Below are positions 6,894-16,152 of a stretch of 45,850 bases of DNA, in pieces. A program made the position numbers and the translations under genes. The notes beneath the pieces are model-generated. The model did not search any database and had not been told where the DNA came from. It saw only the letters and a program-made list of their open reading frames with translations. Source of the DNA: Bacilli bacterium (lineage in GTDB: Bacteria > Bacillota_I > Bacilli_A > RFN20 > CAG-826); assembly GCA_017447725.1 (NCBI GenBank), contig JAFSMX010000027.1, forward strand, positions 1-45,850. Direction: 5' to 3'. Each line of letters opens with the position of its first letter. Position 1 is the first letter of the stretch.

Positions 6894-7351
6894 AAAAGCT
6901 CCTCGAACTTTTAAAAGAACAAGGCTTATCGCTTGGCAGTGTTGAATCAATGACTGCCGGTTTATTTGCATCCACATTTGTTGAAACTCCAGGCGCAAGT
7001 AAAGTTTTTAAAGGTTCATTAGTAACTTATGCCGTGGAAGAAAAAGTTAAACTTCTCGGCATTGAAGAAAACCTCATCAATAGCTTTGGAGTTGTCTCAA
7101 AAGAAGTTGCTGGAGAGATGGTTCGTAAAGGCCAAAATGTCCTTGGAGTTGATGTCTGTGTAAGTATCACTGGAAATGCTGGTCCAACTGTCGAACCAGG
7201 TGGAATGCCAGTGGGCCGAGCATACATCGGAATCGCCAAAAATGACCAAAAATACGTGTTTGAGGTCAATTTGCGTGGGAATCGTAACAAAATTCGTAAA
7301 GGTGCTGTTCTTGCAATGCAAGAAAAGTTACTAGAAATACTCGAAAAATAA
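6890..7351 (+). CDS. Nicotinamide-nucleotide amidase, CinA C-terminal domain only
   Basis: A 153-residue stand-alone CinA-C (PncC-type) domain. It has the catalytic SVESMTAG at residues 17-24 and the GNAGPTVEPGGMPVGRAYIGI segment, which matches the family's SGIAGPxG...KPVG pattern. Enzymes of this family deamidate NMN to nicotinic acid mononucleotide in the pyridine-nucleotide salvage cycle. The N-terminal COG1058 domain of full CinA (about 410 residues) is absent, and the start overlaps pgsA (ATGA), so the gene is genuinely short. It lies directly upstream of recA, as in streptococci and Bacillus, where cinA and recA are cotranscribed. Confidence 0.88.
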   Translation: MKKLLELLKEQGLSLGSVESMTAGLFASTFVETPGASKVFKGSLVTYAVEEKVKLLGIEENLINSFGVVSKEVAGEMVRKGQNVLGVDVCVSITGNAGPTVEPGGMPVGRAYIGIAKNDQKYVFEVNLRGNRNKIRKGAVLAMQEKLLEILEK

Positions 7352-7411
7352 AATAAAGTGCAAAAATTCGTCAAAAAAACGGATTAAGTTAGTGAAAGGA
7401 GGAAAAGTCAC

Positions 7412-8404
7412 ATGAAAAAAGAAAAAGACAACTCAGTCAACGCTCTTGATGAAGCCTTGAAGCTCGTTGAAAAAGCGTATGGCAAAGGTACAGTCATGAA
7501 ACTTGGCGATCGTCCAAAAGTCGACGTTAATGTGATTCCTTCCGGTTCACTACTAATTGATAAAGCCCTTGGTGTTGGCGGATATCCAAGAGGCCGTATC
7601 ATTGAAATCTTTGGTCCGGAAAGTTCAGGGAAAACAACATTAGCGCTTCATGCGATTGCTGAGTGTCAAAAACTTGGCGGACAAGCCGCTTTTGTTGATG
7701 CTGAACATGCGATTGATCCAAATTACGCTCGTAATGTTGGAGTCAATATTGATGACTTAATTCTTTCGCAACCAGATTCTGGTGAACAAGCATTATCAAT
7801 TGTCGAAATGCTCGCTAATTCTGACGCTTTTGACATGATTGTCGTGGATTCTGTCGCTGCTTTAGTTCCAGAATGCGAACTCGAAGGCGAGATGAATGAT
7901 CAAACCGTTGGTGCTCAAGCTCGATTAATGAGTAAGGCTCTTCGTAAGATTACCGCGATCTTAAATCATCATGAATGTACAGTCATCTTTATTAACCAAT
8001 TACGTGAAAAAGTTGGTGTGATGTATGGAAACCCAGAAACCACAACTGGTGGACGAGCATTAAAATTCTATGCTTCTGTTCGTATCGACATTCGCCGCAC
8101 TGAAGCCATTAAAAATGGTTCAGACGTGATTGGCAACTCTGTTAACGTAAAGATTGTCAAAAACAAAGTTGCCCCACCATTTAAGAACTGCAAAGTCGAT
8201 ATCATTTATGGCAAAGGCATTTCCCAGACTGGTGAAATCCTTGATGTTGGTGTCGAACTTGGTGTCTTAACTCGTGTTGGTTCATGGTACGAATACGATG
8301 GAAATCGATTCGCCAATGGGCGAGATAATGGCAAAGCCTATCTCGAAGAACATCCTGACTTTAAAAAAGAGTTATCCGACAAGATTAAATCTCTCATCGC
8401 TTAA
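7412..8404 (+). CDS. recA: Recombinase RecA
   Basis: A 330-residue RecA with Walker [10 protein letters not shown] near residues 67-75, the VDAEHAID segment near 94, Walker [10 protein letters not shown] near 145, and the DNA-binding loop 2 with [22 protein letters not shown] near 195-216. RecA forms filaments on single-stranded DNA and drives strand exchange and the SOS switch. The C-terminal regulatory tail is shorter than in Bacillus (347 residues). A strong AAAGGAGG precedes the ATG. No LexA-type box was recognised in the 60 bases upstream. A strong terminator closes the gene. Confidence 0.98.
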   Translation: MKKEKDNSVNALDEALKLVEKAYGKGTVMKLGDRPKVDVNVIPSGSLLIDKALGVGGYPRGRIIEIFGPESSGKTTLALHAIAECQKLGGQAAFVDAEHAIDPNYARNVGVNIDDLILSQPDSGEQALSIVEMLANSDAFDMIVVDSVAALVPECELEGEMNDQTVGAQARLMSKALRKITAILNHHECTVIFINQLREKVGVMYGNPETTTGGRALKFYASVRIDIRRTEAIKNGSDVIGNSVNVKIVKNKVAPPFKNCKVDIIYGKGISQTGEILDVGVELGVLTRVGSWYEYDGNRFANGRDNGKAYLEEHPDFKKELSDKIKSLIA

Positions 8405-8412
8405 TTCATTTG

Positions 8413-8441
8413 GCCCTTCCGTTAAAAGAAGGGCTTTTTTT
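8413..8441 (+). terminator. Rho-independent terminator after recA
   Basis: 7-bp stem GCCCTTC / GAAGGGC with an 8-base loop, followed by seven T's. Confidence 0.95.
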
Positions 8442-8444
8442 ATG

Positions 8445-8473
8445 TTTAATTTTGAATAATTAACTGCTATAAT
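8445..8473 (+). promoter_or_regulatory. Promoter of rny, extended -10
   Basis: TGCTATAAT (TATAAT at 8468-8473 with a TGn extension) and a weak TTTAAT 17 bp upstream. Transcription should start near 8480, giving a leader of about 170 bases. Confidence 0.6.
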
Positions 8474-8479
8474 GCGATT

Positions 8480-8640
8480 GTATCTTTCTAGTGGAAGATA
8501 CTTATTACCATATATCAATTTATATTCAGCCCCCGCTGACTAACATAGATAATTTATCTCTTAAGTTGTTCGGTAATAATCACATTTATTGACTGGTGAT
8601 TATTTTATATAATCAACTAGTCTTCATATAGTTATGGAGG
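8480..8640 (+). promoter_or_regulatory. Structured 5' leader of rny with competing stems
   Basis: The leader can fold GTATCTT/AAGATAC (8480-8500), a CAGC-CCCC-GCTG hairpin (8528-8539), and AGATA-ATT-TATCT near 8546-8558. A long-range stem TTATTACC (8502-8509)/GGTAATAA (8572-8579) would close these. That stem shares bases with a 9-bp hairpin AATAATCAC (8575-8583)/GTGATTATT (8596-8604), so the two cannot coexist. It matches no riboswitch class I recognise. Possible roles are autoregulation by RNase Y or ligand sensing. Confidence 0.4.
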
Positions 8641-8650
8641 ATTACATAGA

Positions 8651-10213
8651 ATGGAAACCCCTATTGCCATTCTCCTAATTGTCATCGCCCTCATTGTCGG
8701 TGTTGGAATAGCTTTGTTGCTATTCTATTTTGTGCCTGTTTTTAGAAGAAAAGGCGCTGAGAAAAATGCTCAAAAAATTATTCGTGACGCTGAAATAAGA
8801 GGCGAACAAATTAGGAAAAACGCTCAGTTAGACGGTAAACAAACTGTCGCTGAAATGAAACAAGAAGCAGAAAAAGACATCCGCGAACGTAAGCAAGAAA
8901 TCGCTGGTCTTGAAAACAAACTCAATCAACGTGAAGCAAACATTGATCGTCGTGATGCCAATTTGCTTAACAAAGAAAATGCTCTTGAAGAAAAGAACCA
9001 ATTATTAACCCGTCGCTTAAAAGAATGCGACAAAAAAGATGCTTTATTACAAAGTAAGATTGATTCCATCCTTTCTGAACTTGAAAAGGTTGCTCAACTC
9101 TCTGTAAATGAAGCACGTGATGAAATCTTTGCTCGTGTTGAATCCAAGATGGCGAAAGAAATTGCTTCCTACATTAAAACTAAGGAAGAAGAAGCTAAAG
9201 AGGAAGCGGAAAAGAACGCCCGCAACATCTTAGCTTTAGCTATCTCGAAGTATTCACAAGAAGAAGTCCAAGAACACACAGTCTCAACTGTTGCTCTTCC
9301 AAGTGATGAAATGAAAGGAAGAATCATCGGTCGTGAAGGCCGTAACATTCGTACCTTCGAACAACTCCTTGGAGTTGATCTCATCATCGATGACACTCCA
9401 GAAGTTATTACAGTATCCTGTTTTAACCCAATTCGTCGTCATATCGCTGCTAAAGCTCTTGATTTATTAATCAAAGATGGTCGTATTCAACCAGGACGTA
9501 TTGAAGAAGTCGTCGCTAAAGTCCAAGAGGAAGTTGACGCTGACATTCAAAAAGCCGGTGAAGACGCCGCCTTTAAACTTGGCTTACCAAAGATTAACAA
9601 GGAACTTTTAACCTATGTTGGACGTCTTAAATACCGTACTTCATATGGCCAAAACGCTTATGACCACTCCATGGAAACAGCTTATTTAGCTGGAATCATG
9701 GCTAGTGAACTTGGCTTAGATGCCAATTTAGCTCGTCGAGCTGGTCTTCTTCACGATATCGGTAAAGCTGTCGACTTCGAACAAGAAGGAAGTCACGTTG
9801 AACTCGGTGCTCACTTAGCAAAGAAATATGGTGAACCAGAAGTCGTTATTAACGCTATCGAATCTCACCACGATGATGTACCAAAAACATCTGTTATTTC
9901 ATACCTCGTTCAAGCAGCTGATACATTAAGTGCTGCTCGTCCTGGAAGCCGTAGTGAAACATTAGAATCCTATATCAAACGAATTGAACAATTAGAAACA
10001 ATTTGTAAGGGATTTGACGGTGTTTATCAATGTTACGCCATGCAATCTGGTCGTGAAGTTCGTGTTATGGTCATCCCAGATAAGGTTGATGATTTAACCG
10101 CCTTTAAGATGGCTCGTGACATTAGAGAAAAGATTGAAAACGAAATGACTTATCCAGGACAAATAAAAGTCCAAGTTATTCGTGAATATCGTGCTGTAGA
10201 AACAGCAAAATAA
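8651..10213 (+). CDS. rny: Ribonuclease Y
   Basis: A 520-residue membrane-anchored endoribonuclease that starts mRNA decay in many Firmicutes. Order: N-terminal transmembrane helix (residues about 5-27), long coiled coil (about 35-195), a KH RNA-binding domain with [21 protein letters not shown] (about 216-236), and an HD catalytic domain with [10 protein letters not shown] near residue 368. Length and order match the family. ATGGAGG precedes the start. It heads a run with ymdB, miaB and ricA. In Bacillus, RicA belongs to the Y-complex that steers RNase Y, so the grouping has functional meaning. Confidence 0.97.
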   Translation: METPIAILLIVIALIVGVGIALLLFYFVPVFRRKGAEKNAQKIIRDAEIRGEQIRKNAQLDGKQTVAEMKQEAEKDIRERKQEIAGLENKLNQREANIDRRDANLLNKENALEEKNQLLTRRLKECDKKDALLQSKIDSILSELEKVAQLSVNEARDEIFARVESKMAKEIASYIKTKEEEAKEEAEKNARNILALAISKYSQEEVQEHTVSTVALPSDEMKGRIIGREGRNIRTFEQLLGVDLIIDDTPEVITVSCFNPIRRHIAAKALDLLIKDGRIQPGRIEEVVAKVQEEVDADIQKAGEDAAFKLGLPKINKELLTYVGRLKYRTSYGQNAYDHSMETAYLAGIMASELGLDANLARRAGLLHDIGKAVDFEQEGSHVELGAHLAKKYGEPEVVINAIESHHDDVPKTSVISYLVQAADTLSAARPGSRSETLESYIKRIEQLETICKGFDGVYQCYAMQSGREVRVMVIPDKVDDLTAFKMARDIREKIENEMTYPGQIKVQVIREYRAVETAK

Positions 10214-10216
10214 TTT

Positions 10217-11014
10217 ATGAGAATCCTCTTCTTCGGAGATATTGTTGGCGAAGTGGGCCGCAAGGCTGTTTTAAACAACGTCGAAAAACTATCGAAGAAG
10301 TATCAAATTGACTTTGTCATAGCAAATGGCGAAAACGCCACACATGGTAAAGGTTTAATTGAACGACATTATCTAGAACTGATTGATGGAGGAGTAGATT
10401 GTATTACCTTAGGTAACCACTATTTATCTAAAGACCAAATTCTTGATTATATCGATGATGCTACCGCGTTAGTTCGCCCACTCAATATCTCTAAAAGAAT
10501 CGGTGGAGAAGGAAGTGTTCTCTTTAATGTCCATGGAGTCCTTGTTCGTGTAACAAATATCCTTGGCGAAGCATTTATGCATGAAGAAGTTGCTTCTCCT
10601 TATTACAGCTTAAAACAACTCATCGATTCATTAGATAATGAAGACTCAATCCACATAGTGGATTATCACGCTGAAGCCACCAGCGAAAAGATCGCTTTTG
10701 GCTATGCGTTTGATGGAGTTGTTAGTGCGGTGATTGGAACTCATACGCACGTCCAAACAAACGATGCACACATTTTAGAAAACGGTACAGGTTTTATCTG
10801 TGACGCCGGAATGTGTGGTGATCCAAATGGAGTGCTTGGTTTTGAAAAACATTCGGTAATGAACAAAACTTTGTTTGGTGAAAAATCCAAATTTGAAATC
10901 GATGTAAATGCTGAACAAATGGTGAATGGCGTAGTCATCGATATTGATGAATCAACACATAAGTGTCGGGAAATCTTCCCAATCCGACTAATTGGAGAAA
11001 AGAAACATGGCTAA
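10217..11014 (+). CDS. ymdB: YmdB-family metallophosphoesterase
   Basis: A 265-residue calcineurin-like phosphoesterase of the YmdB (TIGR00282) type. Metal-ligand motifs are visible in order: GDIVGEVGR (residues 7-15), NGENATHGKG (38-47), TLGNHYLSKD (about 68), VDYHAEATSEK (about 150) and IGTHTHVQTND (about 174). Bacillus YmdB has cyclic-nucleotide phosphodiesterase activity and affects motility and biofilm decisions. It starts 3 bases after rny and overlaps miaB by 8 bases, the same rny-ymdB order as in Bacillus. Confidence 0.93.
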   Translation: MRILFFGDIVGEVGRKAVLNNVEKLSKKYQIDFVIANGENATHGKGLIERHYLELIDGGVDCITLGNHYLSKDQILDYIDDATALVRPLNISKRIGGEGSVLFNVHGVLVRVTNILGEAFMHEEVASPYYSLKQLIDSLDNEDSIHIVDYHAEATSEKIAFGYAFDGVVSAVIGTHTHVQTNDAHILENGTGFICDAGMCGDPNGVLGFEKHSVMNKTLFGEKSKFEIDVNAEQMVNGVVIDIDESTHKCREIFPIRLIGEKKHG

Positions 11015-12449
11015 CAAATGTGAATTCCGTGAGTTACCAGATTTAAATAAGGCTCGTAACAGAACCCAATCTTTTTCCTTTGATTATGAAGGAGTCACTT
11101 ATCCTGATTCTTTAGTTAAATACCTCAATGGTAAAACATACTTTATTCATACTTATGGCTGTCAAGCAAACTATCGTGACGAAGAAGTGATGGCTGGCAT
11201 GTTTGAACACATGGGCATGTCTAAAGCAAGTGGTATAGAAAACGCCGATGTTGTTGTACTAAATACATGTGCGGTTCGAGAGAATGCTGAACAAAAAGTT
11301 TTTGGGATGATTGGCGAACTAAAAAAATATAAAACAACCGACAATTCTCGGGTGTTTTGTGTTTGCGGATGCATGGTTCAACAAAAACACATCATCGAAT
11401 TTATTACTGAAAAATTCAAACATATTGATTTGATTTTTGGTACCCATAACATCACAAGTTTACCTTCGATGCTTGATGAAGTCATTCGTAAAAGAATTCG
11501 CTTAGTCGATGTTGAATCTTCTCCAACAAAGATTGAAGAAAACTTACCATCAAAGCGTTTATCTTCTTTTAAAGCTTTTATTAATATCTCGTATGGATGC
11601 GATAAGTTCTGTACGTATTGCATTGTTCCTTATACTAGAGGAAAAGAGCGTTCACGCCTCATGAAAGACATTTTAGAGGAAGCTCAAGAATTAAAAAATC
11701 TTGGTTACCAAGAAGTAACTTTACTTGGTCAAAACGTCAATGCTTATGGTAAGGATTTAAAAGATGGATCCACGTTTGCAAAACTCTTAGAAGAAGTTGC
11801 GAAAATCGGCATTCCAAGAGTTCGTTTCTTAACGTCTCATCCATGGGATTTTACCGAAGAGATTGTTGATGTTATTGCTAAGTATGATAACGTCATGAAG
11901 TACATCCACTTGCCAGTTCAATCCGGATCAAGTGAAATCCTTCGATTAATGGGAAGAAGATACGATGCAGAAAAGTACTTAAAACTAGTTGATATGATTC
12001 GTTCTAAAGTACCTGATGTTGCTCTTTCAACAGATATTATTGTTGGCTTCCCAAATGAAACATATGAACAATTTTTAGAGACTGTTGAACTATGCAAAAA
12101 AGTTCAATATGACTCTGCTTTTACATTCATCTATTCACCACGAAATGGTACACCTGCCGCAAAGATAAAAGACAATGTTTCTAGTAAAGATAAATCTATA
12201 AGATTTAGAGAACTCGTAAAAGCTCTTGAAGTTGGCATTAGTGAAAAGTCTAACGCCATGGTTGGTAACACCTATAAAGTTCTTGTTGAAGGGGTGAGTG
12301 AAAAGAACCCAGAAATGATGTCTGGATATACTGAGAAGAATAAGCTTGTCCACTTTAAAGGCGACCCTTCATTAGTTGGTAAAATTGTCTCAGTTAAAAT
12401 TACTGAATCACACACATATTCATTGATTGGAGAACTCGTGAATGAATGA
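11007..12449 (+). CDS. miaB: tRNA-2-methylthio-N6-dimethylallyladenosine synthase MiaB
   Basis: A 480-residue radical-SAM methylthiotransferase that adds a 2-methylthio group to i6A37 of tRNA, acting after MiaA. The auxiliary iron-sulfur cluster cysteines are in HTYGCQAN, NTCAVREN and VCGCM. The radical-SAM motif is CDKFCTYC near residue 203. A TRAM domain ends the protein (about 410-475). The ATG at 11007, 13 bases after GGAG and overlapping ymdB by 8 bases, is preferred over the upstream TTG at 10992. miaA lies two genes downstream, so both steps of the modification sit in one operon. Confidence 0.96.
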   Translation: MANKCEFRELPDLNKARNRTQSFSFDYEGVTYPDSLVKYLNGKTYFIHTYGCQANYRDEEVMAGMFEHMGMSKASGIENADVVVLNTCAVRENAEQKVFGMIGELKKYKTTDNSRVFCVCGCMVQQKHIIEFITEKFKHIDLIFGTHNITSLPSMLDEVIRKRIRLVDVESSPTKIEENLPSKRLSSFKAFINISYGCDKFCTYCIVPYTRGKERSRLMKDILEEAQELKNLGYQEVTLLGQNVNAYGKDLKDGSTFAKLLEEVAKIGIPRVRFLTSHPWDFTEEIVDVIAKYDNVMKYIHLPVQSGSSEILRLMGRRYDAEKYLKLVDMIRSKVPDVALSTDIIVGFPNETYEQFLETVELCKKVQYDSAFTFIYSPRNGTPAAKIKDNVSSKDKSIRFRELVKALEVGISEKSNAMVGNTYKVLVEGVSEKNPEMMSGYTEKNKLVHFKGDPSLVGKIVSVKITESHTYSLIGELVNE

Positions 12450-12753
12450 GTTTGAAACTCAATTAGAAAAGTGTCGAAAACTCCTTTACGATGAACCAAT
12501 CGTGAAGGAATATTTTCGTTTAAAACACATTGTTCAATCAGACAAGAATCTTGTGAGTTTAGATAAAGAAATTCATCAACATCAACACTTAATGTGTATC
12601 CATAAAGATGATGACGAAATCTATCGAAATGAAAAGAATCTTTATGATGAAAAGATGTCTATGTTTAAAGCAAATCCATTAGTCGAAAATTACTTTCAAG
12701 TTCGTGAAGAAGTTTATGCTTTGCTAAATGAAATTAAGGAGATCCTCGAATGA
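12442..12753 (+). CDS. ricA: YlbF/YmcA-family protein, RicA-like
   Basis: A 103-residue, nearly all-helical protein of the YlbF/YmcA family. Two cysteines are visible, in LEKCRKLL (residue 11) and HLMCIHK (about 52). In Bacillus, RicA, RicF and RicT form a complex with iron-sulfur clusters that modulates RNase Y cleavage; ymcA lies directly after miaB there as here, which is why RicA is preferred over RicF. It overlaps miaB by 8 bases and miaA by 4 bases (ATGA). RicF and RicT are not in the window, so a complete complex cannot be shown. Confidence 0.75.
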   Translation: MNEFETQLEKCRKLLYDEPIVKEYFRLKHIVQSDKNLVSLDKEIHQHQHLMCIHKDDDEIYRNEKNLYDEKMSMFKANPLVENYFQVREEVYALLNEIKEILE

Positions 12754-13622
12754 TTATTGTTATCACAGGACCAACAGCATTAGGCAAGACTAAAAGTGCG
12801 ATTAAAGTCGCTCAAGCTTTAAACGCGGAAATCATTAATGGCGATGCTTTCCAAGCTTATAAAGAACTGAATATTGGAACAGCAAAACCAAGTGAAAAAG
12901 AACTCTCAAGTGTACCTCATCATTTATATTCATTTATCGATCCAACGCACAATTATTCGATTGCTGAATATCAATGCAATTTACGAGCATCTATCCAAGA
13001 ATTGCTGGTGAAAAACAAAAATATTGTCATTGTTGGAGGCTCTGGTTTATACATCAGAAGCGCTCTTTATGATTACGAATTTTTGCCTAGTAAAGAAGTC
13101 GATATGTCTCGATTTGAAAAGATGACAAATTCTGAACTTCATTCTCACTTAAAAAAGATTGATCCAGAACAGGCCGAAATCATTCATGAAAATAATCGTA
13201 AAAGAGTCTTGCGGGCGATTGAAATTTATTATTCAACCGGCGAAACTAAATCAGCCCTAATTAATAAACAAGAACATAAACCTCTTTATGATGTTCGCTT
13301 TTTCGTTCGTGACCTTGATCGTGAAGAACTTTATGAACGAATTAATAAAAGAGTTGATGAGATGTTTAAACAAGGTTTGGTAGATGAAGTTAAATCATTA
13401 ATGAAAAAGTACGATACCTCTTTACATTGTTTTCAAGCTATCGGATATAAAGAACTCATCGATTGTTTAAATAACAACGGTGATTTAGAAGAAGCAAAAG
13501 AACTCATTAAACAACACACCCGTAACTATGCGAAAAGACAAATGACATACATCCGTCACCAATTTCCAGTTACTTTCTATAAAGACGATGAAGAACTTCT
13601 AAAGGAAATTCAAAATGGCTAG
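12750..13622 (+). CDS. miaA: tRNA dimethylallyltransferase MiaA
   Basis: A 290-residue enzyme that transfers the dimethylallyl group from DMAPP to A37 of tRNAs reading U-starting codons. It has the P-loop GPTALGKTKSA (residues 7-17), the substrate segment NGDAFQAYKELNIGTAKP (family form SxDSxQxYxxxxIGTAKP), VGGSGLYIRSA near 92, and the C-terminal QHTRNYAKRQMTYIRHQ. The DMAPP would come from the MEP pathway, whose ispF and ispD genes are also in this window. Bases 12995-13013 carry the dispersed 19-base motif, read as ELLVK. Confidence 0.96.
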   Translation: MIIVITGPTALGKTKSAIKVAQALNAEIINGDAFQAYKELNIGTAKPSEKELSSVPHHLYSFIDPTHNYSIAEYQCNLRASIQELLVKNKNIVIVGGSGLYIRSALYDYEFLPSKEVDMSRFEKMTNSELHSHLKKIDPEQAEIIHENNRKRVLRAIEIYYSTGETKSALINKQEHKPLYDVRFFVRDLDREELYERINKRVDEMFKQGLVDEVKSLMKKYDTSLHCFQAIGYKELIDCLNNNGDLEEAKELIKQHTRNYAKRQMTYIRHQFPVTFYKDDEELLKEIQNG

Positions 13623-14289
13623 TTATTTAGATCGAACAGAAACTCTCCTTGGAAAAGAAAAATTAGAACGTATCCAAAAAACTAGAATCATGGTGATTGG
13701 TTTAGGCGGTGTTGGTGGAACAGCATTAAGTGCTTTATATCGCAGTGGATTCCGTCACTTTGTTTTAGTTGATAACGATAAAGTTGACCCATCTAATTTA
13801 AACCGCCAAATCATGTATACAAATAATGATGTTGGTAAGCTTAAAACAGATGTCTGCAAAACCAAAATAACCGAGTTTTGCGGTGAAATCGACGTCAAAA
13901 CCATTAATTTATACGTCGATGAAGTAAATTCCAAAGAATTAATTAAAGACGTCGATTTCGTTGTTGATGCAATTGATTTTGTGCCAGGTAAAATCGGCAT
14001 TATGAAAGCTTGCTTAGAGAAGAATATTCCATTTATTTCTTCTTTAGGAATGGCGAAACGTCTAGACCCTGAACAAGTTATCCAAACAACACTAAATAAA
14101 ACTGAAAATGATCCTCTCGCGAAAAAGATTCGTTATGAATGCCGCCAAAGAGGCTTAGATTTAAAGAAAATTCCAGTCGTTTTTTCAAAAGAAAATATCA
14201 TCATTGATGGTAAACAATTAGGCTCAATGATGATGGTTCCTTCAACTGCTGGTTTAATAATTTCAAATTACATTATTAAAAATGTATAA
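13615..14289 (+). CDS. tcdA: tRNA threonylcarbamoyladenosine dehydratase-like (ThiF/E1 family)
   Basis: A 224-residue E1-like adenylating protein. The nucleotide-binding GLGGVGGTALSAL is at residues 28-40, followed by LVDNDKVDPSNLNRQIMY, which is diagnostic of the ThiF/MoeB/TcdA fold (D, N, R, Q). The sequence MAKRLDPEQVIQTTLNKTENDPLAKKIR strongly resembles TcdA, which converts t6A37 to cyclic t6A. It overlaps miaA by 8 bases, so three tRNA position-37 modification genes sit in one run. A role in thiamine or molybdopterin synthesis is less likely, because no ThiS/MoaD-type partner is nearby. Confidence 0.88.
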   Translation: MASYLDRTETLLGKEKLERIQKTRIMVIGLGGVGGTALSALYRSGFRHFVLVDNDKVDPSNLNRQIMYTNNDVGKLKTDVCKTKITEFCGEIDVKTINLYVDEVNSKELIKDVDFVVDAIDFVPGKIGIMKACLEKNIPFISSLGMAKRLDPEQVIQTTLNKTENDPLAKKIRYECRQRGLDLKKIPVVFSKENIIIDGKQLGSMMMVPSTAGLIISNYIIKNV

Positions 14290-14325
14290 TAAGTAGTATA
14301 CTTATCAACATACGAGGTAATAGAT

Positions 14326-15933
14326 ATGATGCAAAAAATTGATCAGATCGCTTTTAAAGCGGGAATTAAAGAAGAATATTTAGACCAATATGGTCGATAC
14401 AAAGCAAAAATTGATTTAAAGATTTTTGATGAATTAAAAGATAAAAAAGACGGAAAACTCGTCTTAGTTACAGCCATCACTCCAACTAAAACTGGTGAAG
14501 GTAAGACAACTATGTCCATTGCCTTAACCGAAGGTTTTGGAAAAATCGGTGTGAACTGTATGTTAGCACTTCGTGAGCCATCCTTAGGTCCAGTTTTTGG
14601 TCTAAAAGGCGGTGCGACAGGCGGTGGACTTGCTTCCGTTGAACCAAAAGACGACATTAACCTTCACTTTACAGGTGATATGCACGCCTTAACATCATCA
14701 ATTAACCTTATTTCTGCAGTGATCGATAACCACATTTTCCAAGGAAATGAACTTGGTATCGATCCAACCAAAATTGTTTGGAAACGTGCCCTCGACATGA
14801 ACGACCGCGCTTTACGTAGCGTGACCGTTATGCAAGACGAAAAGAAAGGCACACCACGTCATGACGAATTCGTCATCACTGTTGCTTCAGAAATGATGGC
14901 TATTCTTTGTTTAGCTACTGATCCAGAAGACTTCCGTCGTCGTGTCAACAACATTATTGTTGCCTACACATTCGATGATAAGCCAGTTTACTTAAAACAA
15001 CTCCGCATTTCTAATGCGATTATGAAATTAATGCGTGAAGCACTGAAACCAAACCTTGTTCAAACTGTTGAAAACAACCCAACACTTGTCCATGGTGGGC
15101 CATTCGCTAATATTGCTCATGGTTGTAACTCCATTATTGCTCTTAAGTTAGCTCTTAAGCTTGGAGATGTTGTTGTTACAGAGGCCGGATTCGGTGCTGA
15201 CTTAGGTGCGGAAAAATTCTTAGACATCTGCTGTCCAACAGCTGGTAAAAAACCAGATGGTGTTGTGATGGTTGCCACTATCCGTGCTCTAAAAGAGCAT
15301 GGTGGTGTACCATTCGAAAACTTAAAAGAACCAAATGTGGAAGCATTAAAAGTTGGTATTGCTAACTTACAACTCCACTTAGAAAACATTCAAAAATATG
15401 GTTTACCAGTCGTTGTCGCCATTAACCACTTTGCTGAAGACTCAAAAGAAGAAATTGAAGTTCTCACCAAATGGTGTGAAGAACACGGTTATACCGTTAG
15501 CTTCGTTGATGGCTTCTTAAAAGGTGGAGATGGATCAACTGATTTAGCTTATAAAGTCAAAGAAATGCTTGAAACTAAACCAAGCAAGTATCAAAAGCTT
15601 TATGACTACAAACTTCCTATTAAGGAAAAGATTGAAACAGTTTGTCGTGAAATCTACCGTGCAAAAGAAGTTGTCTTTACTGACAAGGCTCTAGCTCAAA
15701 TCGAAAAATACACCAAACTTGGTTATGGAGAAACTGCTGTTTGTATGGCGAAGACTCCATTATCAATTACTGATAATCCAAAGATTTATGGAGCACCAAT
15801 CGGTTGCACAATCACAATTCGTGAAGTTAACCTTAGTGCTGGTGCAAACTTTATCGTTGCATTAACTGGTGCGGTTATGACTATGCCAGGACTTCCAAAA
15901 GTTCCAGCAGCAGTCAAAATGGAAGACGAATAA
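14326..15933 (+). CDS. fhs: Formate-tetrahydrofolate ligase
   Basis: A 535-residue enzyme that makes 10-formyl-THF from formate, THF and ATP. The ATP site PTKTGEGKTTMSIAL is near residues 52-66, and REPSLGPVFGLKGGATGGG near 87-105 is the family signature. GADLGAEKF appears near 289. Slightly shorter than the common 555-560. There are two consecutive ATG codons; GAGG at 14313-14316 serves the first. The enzyme supports purine and formyl-Met-tRNA synthesis and one-carbon metabolism. A TATAAT inside the end of tcdA (14285-14290) may be its promoter. No THF riboswitch is visible. Confidence 0.97.
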   Translation: MMQKIDQIAFKAGIKEEYLDQYGRYKAKIDLKIFDELKDKKDGKLVLVTAITPTKTGEGKTTMSIALTEGFGKIGVNCMLALREPSLGPVFGLKGGATGGGLASVEPKDDINLHFTGDMHALTSSINLISAVIDNHIFQGNELGIDPTKIVWKRALDMNDRALRSVTVMQDEKKGTPRHDEFVITVASEMMAILCLATDPEDFRRRVNNIIVAYTFDDKPVYLKQLRISNAIMKLMREALKPNLVQTVENNPTLVHGGPFANIAHGCNSIIALKLALKLGDVVVTEAGFGADLGAEKFLDICCPTAGKKPDGVVMVATIRALKEHGGVPFENLKEPNVEALKVGIANLQLHLENIQKYGLPVVVAINHFAEDSKEEIEVLTKWCEEHGYTVSFVDGFLKGGDGSTDLAYKVKEMLETKPSKYQKLYDYKLPIKEKIETVCREIYRAKEVVFTDKALAQIEKYTKLGYGETAVCMAKTPLSITDNPKIYGAPIGCTITIREVNLSAGANFIVALTGAVMTMPGLPKVPAAVKMEDE

Positions 15934-16139
15934 TGAAAGATTTATCTTACGAAGTTGGAGATATCGTTGAGTTAAAAAAAGAACATCCTTGTCACGCTCG
16001 AAGTAAACAATTTGAAATTGTTAAAACTGGCGCAGATATCAAAATTAAGTGCCTTGGATGTGGGAATCTTCTCTTATTAACTCGCGATAACTTCAATCAA
16101 AGATTGAAAAGAATCGTTTCCAAAGCAAATACAAAATAA
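15933..16139 (+). CDS. DUF951 family protein
   Basis: A 68-residue protein of the DUF951 family found across Firmicutes, function unknown. It has the family's patterns GDIVELKKEHPCHA, FEIVKTGADIKIKCLGCGN and a C-terminal basic helix. The conserved Cys in KEHPC and the CLGC pair could bind zinc. The start codon overlaps the fhs stop (TAATG), so it is translationally coupled to fhs. In Bacillus the homologue yyaB/yyaF region lies near ychF and replication genes; here it is paired with fhs instead. Confidence 0.8.
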   Translation: MKDLSYEVGDIVELKKEHPCHARSKQFEIVKTGADIKIKCLGCGNLLLLTRDNFNQRLKRIVSKANTK

Positions 16140-16152
16140 AAAGCAAAAATAG

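Noticed and set aside
14290-14325. A tetrahydrofolate riboswitch upstream of fhs
   Set aside because: Only 36 bases separate the genes and only a short AAGTA-type hairpin is present.
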